A DNA stretch of 64,000 nt, taken from contig JAPLTU010000039.1 in the NCBI GenBank assembly GCA_026397965.1, positions 190,039 to 254,038 on the forward strand. Direction: 5' to 3'. A program made the position numbers and the translations under genes. Each line of letters opens with the position of its first letter. The first letter of the stretch is position 1. This stretch comes from Verrucomicrobiota bacterium. GTDB taxonomy: Bacteria > Verrucomicrobiota > Verrucomicrobiia > Opitutales > UBA953. Shown here piece by piece: positions 1 through 8,857 of the stretch. The notes below the pieces were generated by a model that worked only from the letters and a program-made list of their open reading frames with translations, ran no database searches and was not told the DNA's origin.

Positions 1-682
1 TACCGTACAACGCGGAGCCAATACGGAGACAAGTAGAACCTGCTGCGACCGCGGATTCAAGGTCTCCGCTCATCCCCATCGATAATTCCGGCAGAGCGAC
101 CCCAAAACTCGCGGCCAGCCTATCGCGACACTGCCGAAGATTCATGAAAGTTCGTTCGGCGACGGCTGGATCATCGGAAAGCGGCGCGACTGCCATCAGC
201 CCGGTCACTCGCAAGGCGGGCTGAGCCATTGCCACCTCAAGCAGCCGGGGCGCCTCCGTTAAGTCGCAGCCGAACTTGGCTGGATCATGCCCCGCATTCA
301 CTTGCAGCATGATCTCCCGGACAAGCCCAAGCTCAGCCGCCAAGCGGCCTAACCGGGCCACCAGTTCAGCCGAATCCACCGTCTGCAAGACATCGAAGAC
401 CTGGAGCGCCTGCTTCGCCTTGTTAGATTGGAGATGCCCAATCAACTCCCAGCGGAGCTCCCCGGGGGCCGAAGGTCGTTTGGTTTCCGCCTCCTGCACG
501 CGGTTTTCTGCGACCGACCTTAATCCGGACTGATAGGCCCAAATCGCCGCCTCAACGGGGTTGGTTTTGGTGACCGGCAGAAGACGCACGGAGGCCGGAT
601 TTCGGTTACACTGGGCACAGGCTTGCCTGATACGGGCCTGAAGCCCCTCGTAATTGACCTTAAACTGGTCGTAGGTGACCAT
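1..682 (-). CDS. yggS: YggS-family PLP-binding protein (3' end outside window)
   Basis: I translated this by hand because the frame runs off the window edge and is absent from the ORF track. The product starts MVTYDQFKVN and contains LLPVTKTNP, where Lys39 matches the PLP-binding lysine of the YggS/PROSC family. It continues with AENRVQEA, WELIGHLQSNK and MGMSGDLESAV, which are family landmarks. About 227 residues are visible, near the full family length of about 230. These proteins bind PLP in a single TIM-barrel domain and support cytosolic PLP and amino-acid homeostasis without a known catalytic reaction. The gene is divergent from the LysR gene at 823. Confidence 0.95.
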   Translation of the reverse strand, partial: MVTYDQFKVNYEGLQARIRQACAQCNRNPASVRLLPVTKTNPVEAAIWAYQSGLRSVAENRVQEAETKRPSAPGELRWELIGHLQSNKAKQALQVFDVLQTVDSAELVARLGRLAAELGLVREIMLQVNAGHDPAKFGCDLTEAPRLLEVAMAQPALRVTGLMAVAPLSDDPAVAERTFMNLRQCRDRLAASFGVALPELSMGMSGDLESAVAAGSTCLRIGSALYG

Positions 683-761
683 TTAGACCAATGGGAAGGA
701 GAAAGGGGCGGGAGTCAACGTTGGCAACCCCTGGACGAAACCATGGGGGCAAATCCATGAT

Positions 762-804
762 AAGTAAAACTACACTTGAAGCCTTAACCCATTAGATTTA
801 TTAA
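762..804 (+). promoter_or_regulatory. Putative promoter and operator of the LysR gene
   Basis: TTGAAG at 776-781 and TATTAA at 799-804 are separated by exactly 17 bases, a plausible sigma-70 promoter ending 18 bases before the LysR start codon. Just upstream is a short dyad, AAGT-N8-ACTT at 762-776, of the T-N11-A kind used by LysR regulators. Autoregulation, perhaps shared with the divergent yggS, is an inference. Confidence 0.4.
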
Positions 805-822
805 TCATGGTACCGCATCCCC

Positions 823-1725
823 ATGCACATCGAAAACCTGAAAATCTTCCGTGACCTCGTGGATAACGAGAGCTTCTCCAAGGCCGCCAAACTAAACGCC
901 ATCACGCAGTCAGCCGTGAGCCAGCAGCTTCGTTCGATGGAAAAACATTTCAACGTCCTCATCGTCGACCGCAGTCAAAAGCAGTTTCGCCTGACGCGCG
1001 AAGGCCGGAGCCTCTACGAGGCCTCGAAGGACATCCTTAACCGCTACGAACAGGTCGTCAGCGAAATGCAGGAGATGCGCAAAGTCGTCAGTGGTACCGT
1101 GCATATTTCCTCGATTGTTTCCATCGGCCTGCACGAACTGCCGCCGCATGTGAAAAGTTTCATGCAGGAATTCCCGCACGTGAACGTAAGGGTAGAATAC
1201 CGTCGCTCTAACCTCGTCTACGATGACGTGATTTCCAATGCCGTAGATTTCGGCTTAGTGGCTTTCCCGCAAAAAGTCCGCCAAGTGGAAATCACCCCGT
1301 TCATGGAAGACCAATTGGTCGCCATCTGCTCCCCACGCCATAAACTCGCAGGTAAGAAAGAAATCGACCTAATCGAATTACAGGGCGGTAAATTCATCGG
1401 CTTCGACCAAGACATGCCGACGCGCAAAGCGCTGGATCAATTCTTCCGCGAACAACGGATCGAATTGGAGCCGACGATGGAATTTGATAATATCGAGACC
1501 CTGAAACGTGCCGTCGAAGTGGATGCGGGCGTCGCGCTGGTGCCCGAAGGGACGATCCGGCAAGAAGTCGAACAAGGCACCCTCGTCATGCTCCGCCTTC
1601 GCGATCGGCGCGTAGCCCGTCCCCTGGCCATCTTACATCGCAAAGGGCGCGTGCTCACGCCGGCCATGAAACGTTTCATGACGCACTTGCTCAATAGCGC
1701 CGGCGGCAAAGAACATGCGGCTTAA
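823..1725 (+). CDS. LysR-family transcriptional regulator
   Basis: A 300-residue protein of typical LysR length. Residues 1-60 form the winged helix-turn-helix (FSKAAKLNAITQSAVSQQL), followed by the linker helix and, from about residue 90, a periplasmic-binding-protein-like effector domain. The effector part resembles the CysB/CysL group, but the ligand cannot be read from the sequence. It is divergent from yggS, and its stop codon directly abuts the stop of the convergent membrane-protein gene. A target operon is not obvious; autoregulation or control of yggS is possible. Confidence 0.93.
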   Translation: MHIENLKIFRDLVDNESFSKAAKLNAITQSAVSQQLRSMEKHFNVLIVDRSQKQFRLTREGRSLYEASKDILNRYEQVVSEMQEMRKVVSGTVHISSIVSIGLHELPPHVKSFMQEFPHVNVRVEYRRSNLVYDDVISNAVDFGLVAFPQKVRQVEITPFMEDQLVAICSPRHKLAGKKEIDLIELQGGKFIGFDQDMPTRKALDQFFREQRIELEPTMEFDNIETLKRAVEVDAGVALVPEGTIRQEVEQGTLVMLRLRDRRVARPLAILHRKGRVLTPAMKRFMTHLLNSAGGKEHAA

Positions 1726-2331
1726 TTAGACGCGTTTTTCGCGAGCCATCCGGAGACAAAGAATAAACCCCGGTAGGGCTTGGGCGAACAGGAAGCCTGC
1801 ACCGATCCCTAATAAGGCGTCGGCATCCCTGCCCTGCATCGCCATCAGGGCGGCGCTCCACCAGACTAAAGCCCCCAGCAACGGCTCCCACGCCCGACGC
1901 ATGGCCGCCTGGGTCATCGACCAACTTCCAAGCAAGGCGGCGGATAATCCGGCCGTAGCCGCAAGCGTGATTAAGTTCAGCCCCAGATGGGCGTATGCCA
2001 CGAAAGCTAAGGCCACCACGAGTCCCAGCAAACCGGCCGAGCCCACCCTCACCTGCGTCGGGAAAAAACGAATGGCAATACGGTGGGCATGCAGATAATA
2101 AGCCGTGGCCACGAGCGCCATCGTCAGCGTCAGCGTCCAAATATAAATCAGCCCGTTCACGGGAATCGCGAAACGCCCGATCGCCCATTGAGCCAGGAAG
2201 CATTTTGCCAAGATCAAAGCCCAGAGAGCGCCGAGGCGATCGATGACCAGCGCCTCCCGATACGCTCTTTCCACCGAAAGCGAAAGTTCCGTCGCCTGAC
2301 CAGCTGGTAACGAAGTAAGGGCGTCGGACAT
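1726..2331 (-). CDS. Hypothetical multi-pass membrane protein
   Basis: A 201-residue protein with about five or six hydrophobic stretches, including ALWALILAKCFLAQWAI, LIYIWTLTLTMALVATAYYL and AGLLGLVVALAFVAYAHLGL. It has a short charged N-terminus and ends in a basic tail (MAREKRV). I recognise no family or catalytic motif. It lies 3 bases after the stop of the 482-residue gene upstream, so the two are probably co-transcribed. An inner-membrane location is inferred from the hydrophobicity pattern. Confidence 0.75.
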   Translation of the reverse strand: MSDALTSLPAGQATELSLSVERAYREALVIDRLGALWALILAKCFLAQWAIGRFAIPVNGLIYIWTLTLTMALVATAYYLHAHRIAIRFFPTQVRVGSAGLLGLVVALAFVAYAHLGLNLITLAATAGLSAALLGSWSMTQAAMRRAWEPLLGALVWWSAALMAMQGRDADALLGIGAGFLFAQALPGFILCLRMAREKRV

Positions 2332-2334
2332 CGG

Positions 2335-3783
2335 TTAGACAGACCAGAGTTTGAGACTTTTGATTGCCACGGCAACCGCGGGAGGCACTTCTTGCTCCCA
2401 TCCGGGCGTACCCGCGCGGATTCGCTCAGCTAAGGTTCGGGGCTGGCAAGCCATGGCGATCGGGTCAGCGCCGGAAATCGGCACGAGAAACCCGTTATTC
2501 AGCAGGTGTTGGAATAACCCGGACACGCTCGGCCGCATCTGAATATCATTTGCGGTGGCGATGGAGTTTTCATCCACGTTGTAACTTTCTGGGAAGCAAA
2601 CCTTGCAGGCCACCGGGTCAAGGACCAGCCGGCGGAGCTGATCGCCGCGCATCGGGTATACCATGACCCTCACCCCATCCTTAAAGAGGCGCCCGCATGA
2701 CTCCAAAACGCCGCCCTCCAGGTGGACGTAGTGCTCCGGGTTAAACAAATCGACGAGGTTATTCATGCCCGCGACCAAAGTGATACTCCCCGTGGTGTGC
2801 ATGCGGAAATAAGCCGGCATCCGATACCACCCGCGGTGGCGCGTGACTAATAACGGATGCTGCATCGCACCGACCAAACGGATGCGGTCAATCAATTCAG
2901 ATTCCGGATGCGAGTCAGCTCCGATACACATCTCGAAAAGAGGCAGAACATCCTTGCCAGCGTCCGGCAGGCTGCGCATCGCACAGGCCAACATGTCTTC
3001 GTTCACCAAAGATACGGGACGGAACGTACCACGCGCTACCAGGACCGATTTCTTATAAAGGTATTCGCTGGGGACTTCTGGATTCCCCTCCGGGCCGAAT
3101 AAAACGGCGTCCGTCAAGCCCAGCCGGACCAGCCGCAACGCCGTCGCCCGATTATCAAAAGCATTGAAAGCCGGGCCGGAGAAATGGGCGAACTCGACCT
3201 CGACGCGCTTCACGCCTACCTCATCCACCAAAGCCAGGAGAAATTCGTCGACGCTGGCGCGTGCATTCAAAGACGCGTGGATAAGATTCACGCCAACCAC
3301 CCCCAGCGCATCCTGCTGGCGATTCGCATCCTTATCCCACAGTCGGAGGTGAATCAGAACCTCGCTGGGAGGCGAGAGGGGCTCCGACTGGAAGCGAATC
3401 CCGATCCAGGAGTGTCCCTGCCCTTTTTCGTCATGCGGCGTCGTCGCCACCGTATCCGCGAAGGCGAAAAATCTCGTCTGCGGACCGCGCTCCGGAGCCA
3501 ATCGGTCGACCAGCAAGCCGTATTCGTGATTCAGCATCTGCTCCAACCGTTCGCGCGAAACATACCGACGCGGGTGCCCGTAAATGGCGTCACTTACGCG
3601 CATATCGTAAGCCGACATGCTTTTAGCCACGGTACCGGAGGCGCCCCCCGCCTTAAAGAAATGGCGAACGACTTCCTGCCCCGCGCCAATTTCGGCGAAC
3701 GCCCCGTACGCCGAACGATCCAAGTTAATCGTCAAGGCCTTACGGGAAGTGGCCGCACCAACATCCTGAGAAGAGTCGAGCAT
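2335..3783 (-). CDS. Conserved protein of unknown function (FAEIGAGQEV family)
   Basis: A 482-residue soluble-looking protein with an N-terminal block LTINLDRSAYGAFAEIGAG followed by FFKAGGASGTVAKSMSAYD and SDAIYG. As I recall, this block marks a family common in Bacteroidota that databases label inconsistently, for example as a nicotinate-nucleotide adenylyltransferase or a TonB-dependent receptor. I see no HxGH nucleotidyltransferase motif and no signal peptide, so neither label is supported. Other conserved-looking blocks are KGQGHSWIGIRF and LYKKSVLVARGTFRPVSLVN. It appears to form an operon with the membrane protein at 1726-2331 and is divergent from sppA. Function unknown. Confidence 0.88.
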   Translation of the reverse strand: MLDSSQDVGAATSRKALTINLDRSAYGAFAEIGAGQEVVRHFFKAGGASGTVAKSMSAYDMRVSDAIYGHPRRYVSRERLEQMLNHEYGLLVDRLAPERGPQTRFFAFADTVATTPHDEKGQGHSWIGIRFQSEPLSPPSEVLIHLRLWDKDANRQQDALGVVGVNLIHASLNARASVDEFLLALVDEVGVKRVEVEFAHFSGPAFNAFDNRATALRLVRLGLTDAVLFGPEGNPEVPSEYLYKKSVLVARGTFRPVSLVNEDMLACAMRSLPDAGKDVLPLFEMCIGADSHPESELIDRIRLVGAMQHPLLVTRHRGWYRMPAYFRMHTTGSITLVAGMNNLVDLFNPEHYVHLEGGVLESCGRLFKDGVRVMVYPMRGDQLRRLVLDPVACKVCFPESYNVDENSIATANDIQMRPSVSGLFQHLLNNGFLVPISGADPIAMACQPRTLAERIRAGTPGWEQEVPPAVAVAIKSLKLWSV

Positions 3784-3845
3784 AGGATAAGGCTAACTCG
3801 GTCTAGGACGGAAACGAGCGGAAACCTGAAACAATCTCGCCTCTT

Positions 3846-3875
3846 TTGATTGGCGAAAAGACCCCACCCTAATAC
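3846..3875 (+). promoter_or_regulatory. Weak candidate sppA promoter
   Basis: TTGATT at 3846-3851 and TAATAC at 3870-3875 are spaced by 18 bases and lie about 45 bases before the sppA start. Both boxes are imperfect, so this is only a candidate. The same 135-base gap must also hold the promoter for the divergent 482-residue gene. Confidence 0.25.
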
Positions 3876-3918
3876 AGTTTAGGTAAATCCTTACCCCAAG
3901 CGTCCACTCCATAAGCTC

Positions 3919-5724
3919 ATGAAAGATTTTTTAAAGTCAGTCCTCGCCTCCGCCCTAGGCACGTTCATCGCCGGTATGACGACTTGCGCCCTCGTCATCA
4001 TCGCCGTTGTCGCCCTCGTCAGCTCTGCCGGTAATCGGCCAGAGGCCGCTCAAGCCGTCGTCAAACCCAAGACCGTCTTGGTGGTCGGCAACGACCTCAG
4101 CATTAATGACACTCCCGCCTTCGGCACCCCCGGACTCAGTGATCTCTTCGGCGGCGGCGCCGGACCGACCCTAGATCTGCTGCGTGCCCTAGAAGCCGTC
4201 GACCTCGCCGCTAAAGATAAAAATATCGTGGGCCTGCTGCTTTCCGGCCATCTCCAAGCTGGGTTGGTGCAAAAAGCCGAATTACGCCAAGCCATTGTGG
4301 AATTCAAAAAAACGGGTAAGCCCGTCATCGCTTGGATTGAAAATGGCTCTCAAGGCGAGTTCTACATGGCCAGTATTGCTGATAAGATTTATATCCACCC
4401 AGCCGGCGAAGTTGAATTCAAGGGTCTGGCCTCTTTTAACACGTATTATGGCGAAACCTTCAAGCGTTTTGGCGTCGGCGTCCAAGTCACGAAAGTCGGT
4501 AAGTATAAATCCGCCGTCGAACCCTTTCTGGGCGACCGCATGAGTGAGCCCGCCCGCGAACAAGAAGAGCTGCTACTCGGCAATATCTGGAAGCGCGTCA
4601 TCGCGGATGTCGCTTCCGACCGGAAGCTTTCGCAAGCCGCTCTGATTCGGGCCGCCAATACCGGCGGAGTCTTCAATGCGGAAAAAGCCTTGAGCCTGAA
4701 GCTTGTCGACGGGGTCCTCCAACGAGACGAACTCATCGAACGTATGCGTAAGGCGGGGGCTGGACCCGACGAGAGCAATACCTCCTTTCGCCAGGTTTCA
4801 CTGAACAAATATGCTCATAAGGTGAAATTTCCTCAAGGGGGTGGTCGCATTGCCGTCGTCTACGCCGAAGGGGAAATTGTCGATGGCTGGGGTTCGCCTG
4901 AAGACGTCGGCGGCGACCGTCTGGCCCGCGATCTCCGCTTTCTTCGCGGCGACGACAACGTCAAGGCCATCGTCCTGCGGGTGAACAGCCCAGGCGGTTC
5001 GGCCTTTGCGAGCGATATCGTCGCCCGGGAAGTTAGCCTCCTTCGCACTAAAGGCCTTCCGGTGGTGGTCTCGATGGGCGACGTGGCCGCCAGCGGCGGG
5101 TATTATATCGCCGCCAAAGGGAGCGTGATCATGGCGGACCCTTCCACTATCACCGGTTCCATCGGGGTCTTCGGCTTACATTTTAATTATGAAGAACTGG
5201 CTAAGAAAATTAGCCTGGGCACCGATGGCGTAAAGACGGCGCGCTACGCTGATCTTCTGGAGATGCACCGCGCCGCCAGTCCTGAAGAGTTAGCCGTCAT
5301 CCAAATTATGGTCGATGGGGTGTACGAAGACTTTCTTAAAATCGTAGCTGAAGGACGCAAGATGAACCGGGACGACGTGCATGAAATCGCCCAGGGCCGC
5401 GTCTGGATCGGCAGCATGGCGAAGGACATTAAACTTGTCGATCGCTTCGGCGGTCTGCGCGATGCGATCAAACTCGCGGCGCAAATGGCGAAATTAAATT
5501 CCGTCGAAATCATCCAAGTACCCAGCCTGCATTCCGGCCGGGAAAACTTCCTTCAGAAAATTCTTTCCAATGACGACAATGAGTCGCCTTTGTTTGCCCA
5601 AACTTCGGGTCATGACCCCGCCCTACTCTTCCTCCGCTCCCATCTTGAAACCTTACGCTCCCTGCGGGCCCTCAACGACCCCAAGGGCGTTTATTTAAGC
5701 TGTCCTGCCAAGCCCATCCGCTAA
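3919..5724 (+). CDS. sppA: Signal peptide peptidase SppA (long, 67K type)
   Basis: A 601-residue membrane-bound serine protease that degrades signal peptides after their release. One N-terminal transmembrane anchor (about residues 10-37) is followed by two tandem S49 domains, as in the E. coli long form. The catalytic lysine is Lys197 in YKSAVEPF in the N-terminal half. The catalytic serine is Ser392 in VAASGGYYIA in the C-terminal half, followed by DPSTITGSIGVFG. All expected residues are present. Its stop lies 9 bases from the stop of the convergent M48 peptidase gene. The C-terminal tail after about residue 550 is divergent. Confidence 0.97.
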   Translation: MKDFLKSVLASALGTFIAGMTTCALVIIAVVALVSSAGNRPEAAQAVVKPKTVLVVGNDLSINDTPAFGTPGLSDLFGGGAGPTLDLLRALEAVDLAAKDKNIVGLLLSGHLQAGLVQKAELRQAIVEFKKTGKPVIAWIENGSQGEFYMASIADKIYIHPAGEVEFKGLASFNTYYGETFKRFGVGVQVTKVGKYKSAVEPFLGDRMSEPAREQEELLLGNIWKRVIADVASDRKLSQAALIRAANTGGVFNAEKALSLKLVDGVLQRDELIERMRKAGAGPDESNTSFRQVSLNKYAHKVKFPQGGGRIAVVYAEGEIVDGWGSPEDVGGDRLARDLRFLRGDDNVKAIVLRVNSPGGSAFASDIVAREVSLLRTKGLPVVVSMGDVAASGGYYIAAKGSVIMADPSTITGSIGVFGLHFNYEELAKKISLGTDGVKTARYADLLEMHRAASPEELAVIQIMVDGVYEDFLKIVAEGRKMNRDDVHEIAQGRVWIGSMAKDIKLVDRFGGLRDAIKLAAQMAKLNSVEIIQVPSLHSGRENFLQKILSNDDNESPLFAQTSGHDPALLFLRSHLETLRSLRALNDPKGVYLSCPAKPIR

Positions 5725-5733
5725 GAATAACCC

Positions 5734-6507
5734 TTAGGGCTTACTTGGCATCTGCGCCTTGGCTTCGGGCAGCCAAGCTTGCAGCTGTTTGATGCGCGTG
5801 GCGTCCGCTGGGTGCGTGGAAAGGAATTCGGGAGGGCGTGACCCGCCTATCTTGGCAAACCGAGCCCAGAAGGCCGGCGCCGCCTCGGGATTGTAGCCCG
5901 CTCGGGCCATGAACATCAACCCGAGGTGGTCAGCCTCAGACTCGTGGCTGCGGCTGAAAGGAAGCAGAATCCCGACTTGGGCGCCCACCCCAACGGCAGC
6001 CATCCAGGTCGCTCGAGTCTGGGAGGACTTATTCTTAGTCGCCTCATCGGTGATCGCCGCGACCATCGCGACGCCGAGGCCTTGAGAAATCCGTTCGGCG
6101 CCATGTCGGCAGATGACGTGCGAGACTTCGTGGCCAAGAATGACCGCAACATCATCATCCGTCGGAGCATATTGGAACATACCGGAATTAAAACCGATTC
6201 TCCCTCCCGGCATCGCGAAGGCATTCGGGCTCTTGTCGTCAATAATCGCAAATTCCCACTTCGCAGCCGGTGGCAAGACTCCGCTGCGGTCATCGCGACG
6301 GGCGGAAGCGACGATCTTGAGGCCGATTTCCTTGATTTTTGCCAGGCGCGCGTCGTTTGGCAATTTCTTCATCTTTGAAAATTCGCCAGACGACATCGAA
6401 GCCACTTCTGATTCGTTCACCATGATGAATTGGGAGCGACCAGTAACCGGTGCGTTCTGACAGGCGACCAAACCGAGGGCGACCAGCGATAGGACAAGGA
6501 AGCGCAT
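5734..6507 (-). CDS. M48-family metallopeptidase, lipoprotein
   Basis: The ORF opens further upstream, but the ATG at 6507 gives MRFLVLSLVALGLVAC, a clean lipoprotein signal with lipobox LVAC, and falls just after the kinase stop, so I chose it (257 residues). The zinc site is HEVSHVICRH (HExxH), and the third ligand is in the ESEADHLGL block, both typical of M48 (BepA/LoiP/HtpX-like). It probably works at the outer membrane inner face in barrel or envelope quality control. It is the last gene of the polysaccharide operon, 8 bases after the BY-kinase, which suggests a link to the export barrel. Confidence 0.95.
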   Translation of the reverse strand: MRFLVLSLVALGLVACQNAPVTGRSQFIMVNESEVASMSSGEFSKMKKLPNDARLAKIKEIGLKIVASARRDDRSGVLPPAAKWEFAIIDDKSPNAFAMPGGRIGFNSGMFQYAPTDDDVAVILGHEVSHVICRHGAERISQGLGVAMVAAITDEATKNKSSQTRATWMAAVGVGAQVGILLPFSRSHESEADHLGLMFMARAGYNPEAAPAFWARFAKIGGSRPPEFLSTHPADATRIKQLQAWLPEAKAQMPSKP

Positions 6508-6515
6508 CGCCGTGA

Positions 6516-8846
6516 TCAAGCTTTCGGGGGCTCTTCCGCAGGTGGCGCCTCCGCGGCATCGGTGTAATATTTGCGATACGAAGAATCGTAAGAGTCCGTG
6601 TAGGTCGATGCCATCCGAAGGGACATGCGATTGAGCACTACGCCGAGCAGCGGTGCACCGGCTTCGCGCAAACGAGCCAGACACGATAGCGCGTTGCGCA
6701 TATTCACGACATTGAAGCGCACGACATAAAGGACACCGTCTATCTTGGGAAGCACGTGCAGCGCGTCGGACACCGCTCCGATCGGCGGAGAGTCAATGAA
6801 GATGCGGTCGTAACGACCGCGCAGCTCCTCGATCATTGCGGTGAACTTCGGATTATTAATAACCTGCGTCGGGTTTTTGCAGCTCATCCCCACGGGAAGC
6901 ACGTCAAGCCCTGGGGCCACTTCCTTCACGATGGCTTCATCCAACGTCATTTCGCCGTTAAACCATCGGCTGATACCTGAGTCGCCCGTGAAACCAAGGG
7001 AAGGTCCGACGTTAGGCAAACGAAGGTCGGCATCGATGACCAGCACGCGTTCGGCATGTTGGGCGAAAACCAGCGCCAAGTTCGTTGCGATAAAAGTCTT
7101 ACCTTCACTGGGTCGCGTCGAAGTGACCAGGAATACCTTGCTGGCAGTGATTGTCTGATTGACCTTCATCGCCGAGTAGAGGGCGCGAATTGCTTCCGCA
7201 GCGATTTTGTCCTTGTCCTGCCGAGCGAGCAAAGCCCGGTCCGGACCCGTCGTAACTGTCACCTTGGGCACCGTACCTAACAAGGGGAGACCGAGCCCGC
7301 CTTCGACATCCCGGGCGGATTTGATGCGGTCATCGAAAGTCCCCATCAGGACGATGAGGCCGACCCCGAAGAAAACGCCCAAGCCTAGGCCCATCAAGGC
7401 ATTGAAATAGTAATTCTTGTTGATGGGCTTATCGGCCACCGACGGCATATCGAGCACGCGAATGGAAGTGCTCGTCCCCGAAGTGGAGGAACGCAGTTTG
7501 GCCTCCTCGTAGCTTAATTTTAAACGGCTCAGGAATTCTTCGCTGGCACGCACGTCTTTATCCACTCGCTCCAATTCCACATTGGCGGCCTGGAGTTTGG
7601 AAATCTCTTCTTCTTTCGTGCCCAAATTCCGGATAATGGCATCCGACCGAGATTTGGCATTCTGCAAGGACGCCTGAATCCGATTCACTGAGAGGATGAC
7701 CGCTTGATCCAGTTCCTTGCGCGTCTGGTCGAGTTGCTCGCGGTTTAAGATCAACGTAGGATGTTGGTCCGTATATTTCTTTTCCATCGTGCTTAAGGTC
7801 ACCTTCAAATCCGTGACCTTGGAGACGAGCGTTGACACTCGCTCATCCGTGCGCACTTGGGCGAGGTCACACGGATCTTTTCCGGCTTTCTTATATTCCT
7901 GAAGAAGGGCGCAGATGATTTCCAGCTCATCAATCTGCTTGCGAGCCTCTTCGCGGTCTTTCACCAGAACCGCCCGTTCGGCCGTGAGTGTGTTAGTGTC
8001 TTTAGCGATTGAGAGCAGTTTCTGGTTACGGATGATCTCATTCTTCTGCTCATAAAGCTTCCGCACCTTGTCTTCCAATGATTCGATTTCGATGCGGGCT
8101 TTTTCGACGAGTGGGTTGGTGATCGTCAGACGCTCGTCTTCGCTGTATTTCTGAATCGCTTCGCAAAACAACCTCGCCACCTGGCGGGCCAGGTCGCGGT
8201 TCGGGTGCGTGAACTCCACGCTCACCACCAAAGTCTGACGCTGTGGGTTGACGCCGCGCTGCCGGGCGAAAACTTCCTGCTCCGTCAATGGACCACTGAA
8301 GACATTGCCCATCTGGTAGGGCTCGAGCACCATCTTTTTTTCCGCCGTGGTGAGGCGCTTTGAAACGCCTTCGATGATGGTGGCGCTCCGCATCGCTTCG
8401 ACTGCGGTGAAGAAGTCGTCGTTACCGACGATCTTGAAATTATCTTCCGCCGCCGAATTACCGCCCCCGATATTAGGCGTTAGGCGAAAGATTCGCAGTC
8501 GGCCCGTGGCTCGATATTCGGGCATCGTGTTATAGGTAAAGAGCAGGCCGACGGTGACAAAGATTAGCGCTGAGAGGATAATCCACCAGAAGCGCTCGCG
8601 CAACATGGCGAGGTAAGCCATGACTGGGTTGGCAGCTTCGCCCGCCCCGTAACGACCGTAGCCGTAACTGGCATTACCATACTGGGGATTCCCGTAGCCG
8701 GAATTACCACCACCGTAATTGCCGGCACCGTAGGAACCATAGCCTCTGCCGTAATTTCCCTGATTACCATAGGAGCCGTAACCCCGACCGCCCCGAGAGT
8801 TGCCTTCGGCTGGTGGTTTTTCGGGCGTAGGATTTGGTTGCTCCAT
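6516..8846 (-). CDS. Wzz/BY-kinase: polysaccharide co-polymerase and tyrosine autokinase
   Basis: A 776-residue fusion of a Wzz chain-length domain and a cytoplasmic BY-kinase. Residues about 12-68 are Gly/Tyr-rich. A transmembrane helix follows near 88-108, then the periplasmic region with long coiled coils, a second helix near 478-505, and the ATPase. Walker A is STRPSEGKT (about 575), Walker A' is VLVIDADLRLP (about 600) and Walker B is IFIDSPP (about 680). The C-terminal tail has five tyrosines (STYTDSYDSSYRKYY), the usual autophosphorylation cluster. It sits between the SLBB lipoprotein (11-base gap) and the M48 peptidase. It controls polymerisation and export of an extracellular polysaccharide. 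Confidence 0.97.
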   Translation of the reverse strand: MEQPNPTPEKPPAEGNSRGGRGYGSYGNQGNYGRGYGSYGAGNYGGGNSGYGNPQYGNASYGYGRYGAGEAANPVMAYLAMLRERFWWIILSALIFVTVGLLFTYNTMPEYRATGRLRIFRLTPNIGGGNSAAEDNFKIVGNDDFFTAVEAMRSATIIEGVSKRLTTAEKKMVLEPYQMGNVFSGPLTEQEVFARQRGVNPQRQTLVVSVEFTHPNRDLARQVARLFCEAIQKYSEDERLTITNPLVEKARIEIESLEDKVRKLYEQKNEIIRNQKLLSIAKDTNTLTAERAVLVKDREEARKQIDELEIICALLQEYKKAGKDPCDLAQVRTDERVSTLVSKVTDLKVTLSTMEKKYTDQHPTLILNREQLDQTRKELDQAVILSVNRIQASLQNAKSRSDAIIRNLGTKEEEISKLQAANVELERVDKDVRASEEFLSRLKLSYEEAKLRSSTSGTSTSIRVLDMPSVADKPINKNYYFNALMGLGLGVFFGVGLIVLMGTFDDRIKSARDVEGGLGLPLLGTVPKVTVTTGPDRALLARQDKDKIAAEAIRALYSAMKVNQTITASKVFLVTSTRPSEGKTFIATNLALVFAQHAERVLVIDADLRLPNVGPSLGFTGDSGISRWFNGEMTLDEAIVKEVAPGLDVLPVGMSCKNPTQVINNPKFTAMIEELRGRYDRIFIDSPPIGAVSDALHVLPKIDGVLYVVRFNVVNMRNALSCLARLREAGAPLLGVVLNRMSLRMASTYTDSYDSSYRKYYTDAAEAPPAEEPPKA
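8630..8810 (-). repeat. Gly/Tyr-rich low-complexity segment in the BY-kinase
   Basis: This codes for roughly 55 residues built from GYG, SYG and NYG units with eleven tyrosines, ahead of the first transmembrane helix. The DNA is an irregular array of units around ccgta. It is predicted to be disordered and cytoplasmic. Confidence 0.85.
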
Positions 8847-8857
8847 AAAATTAGTGA

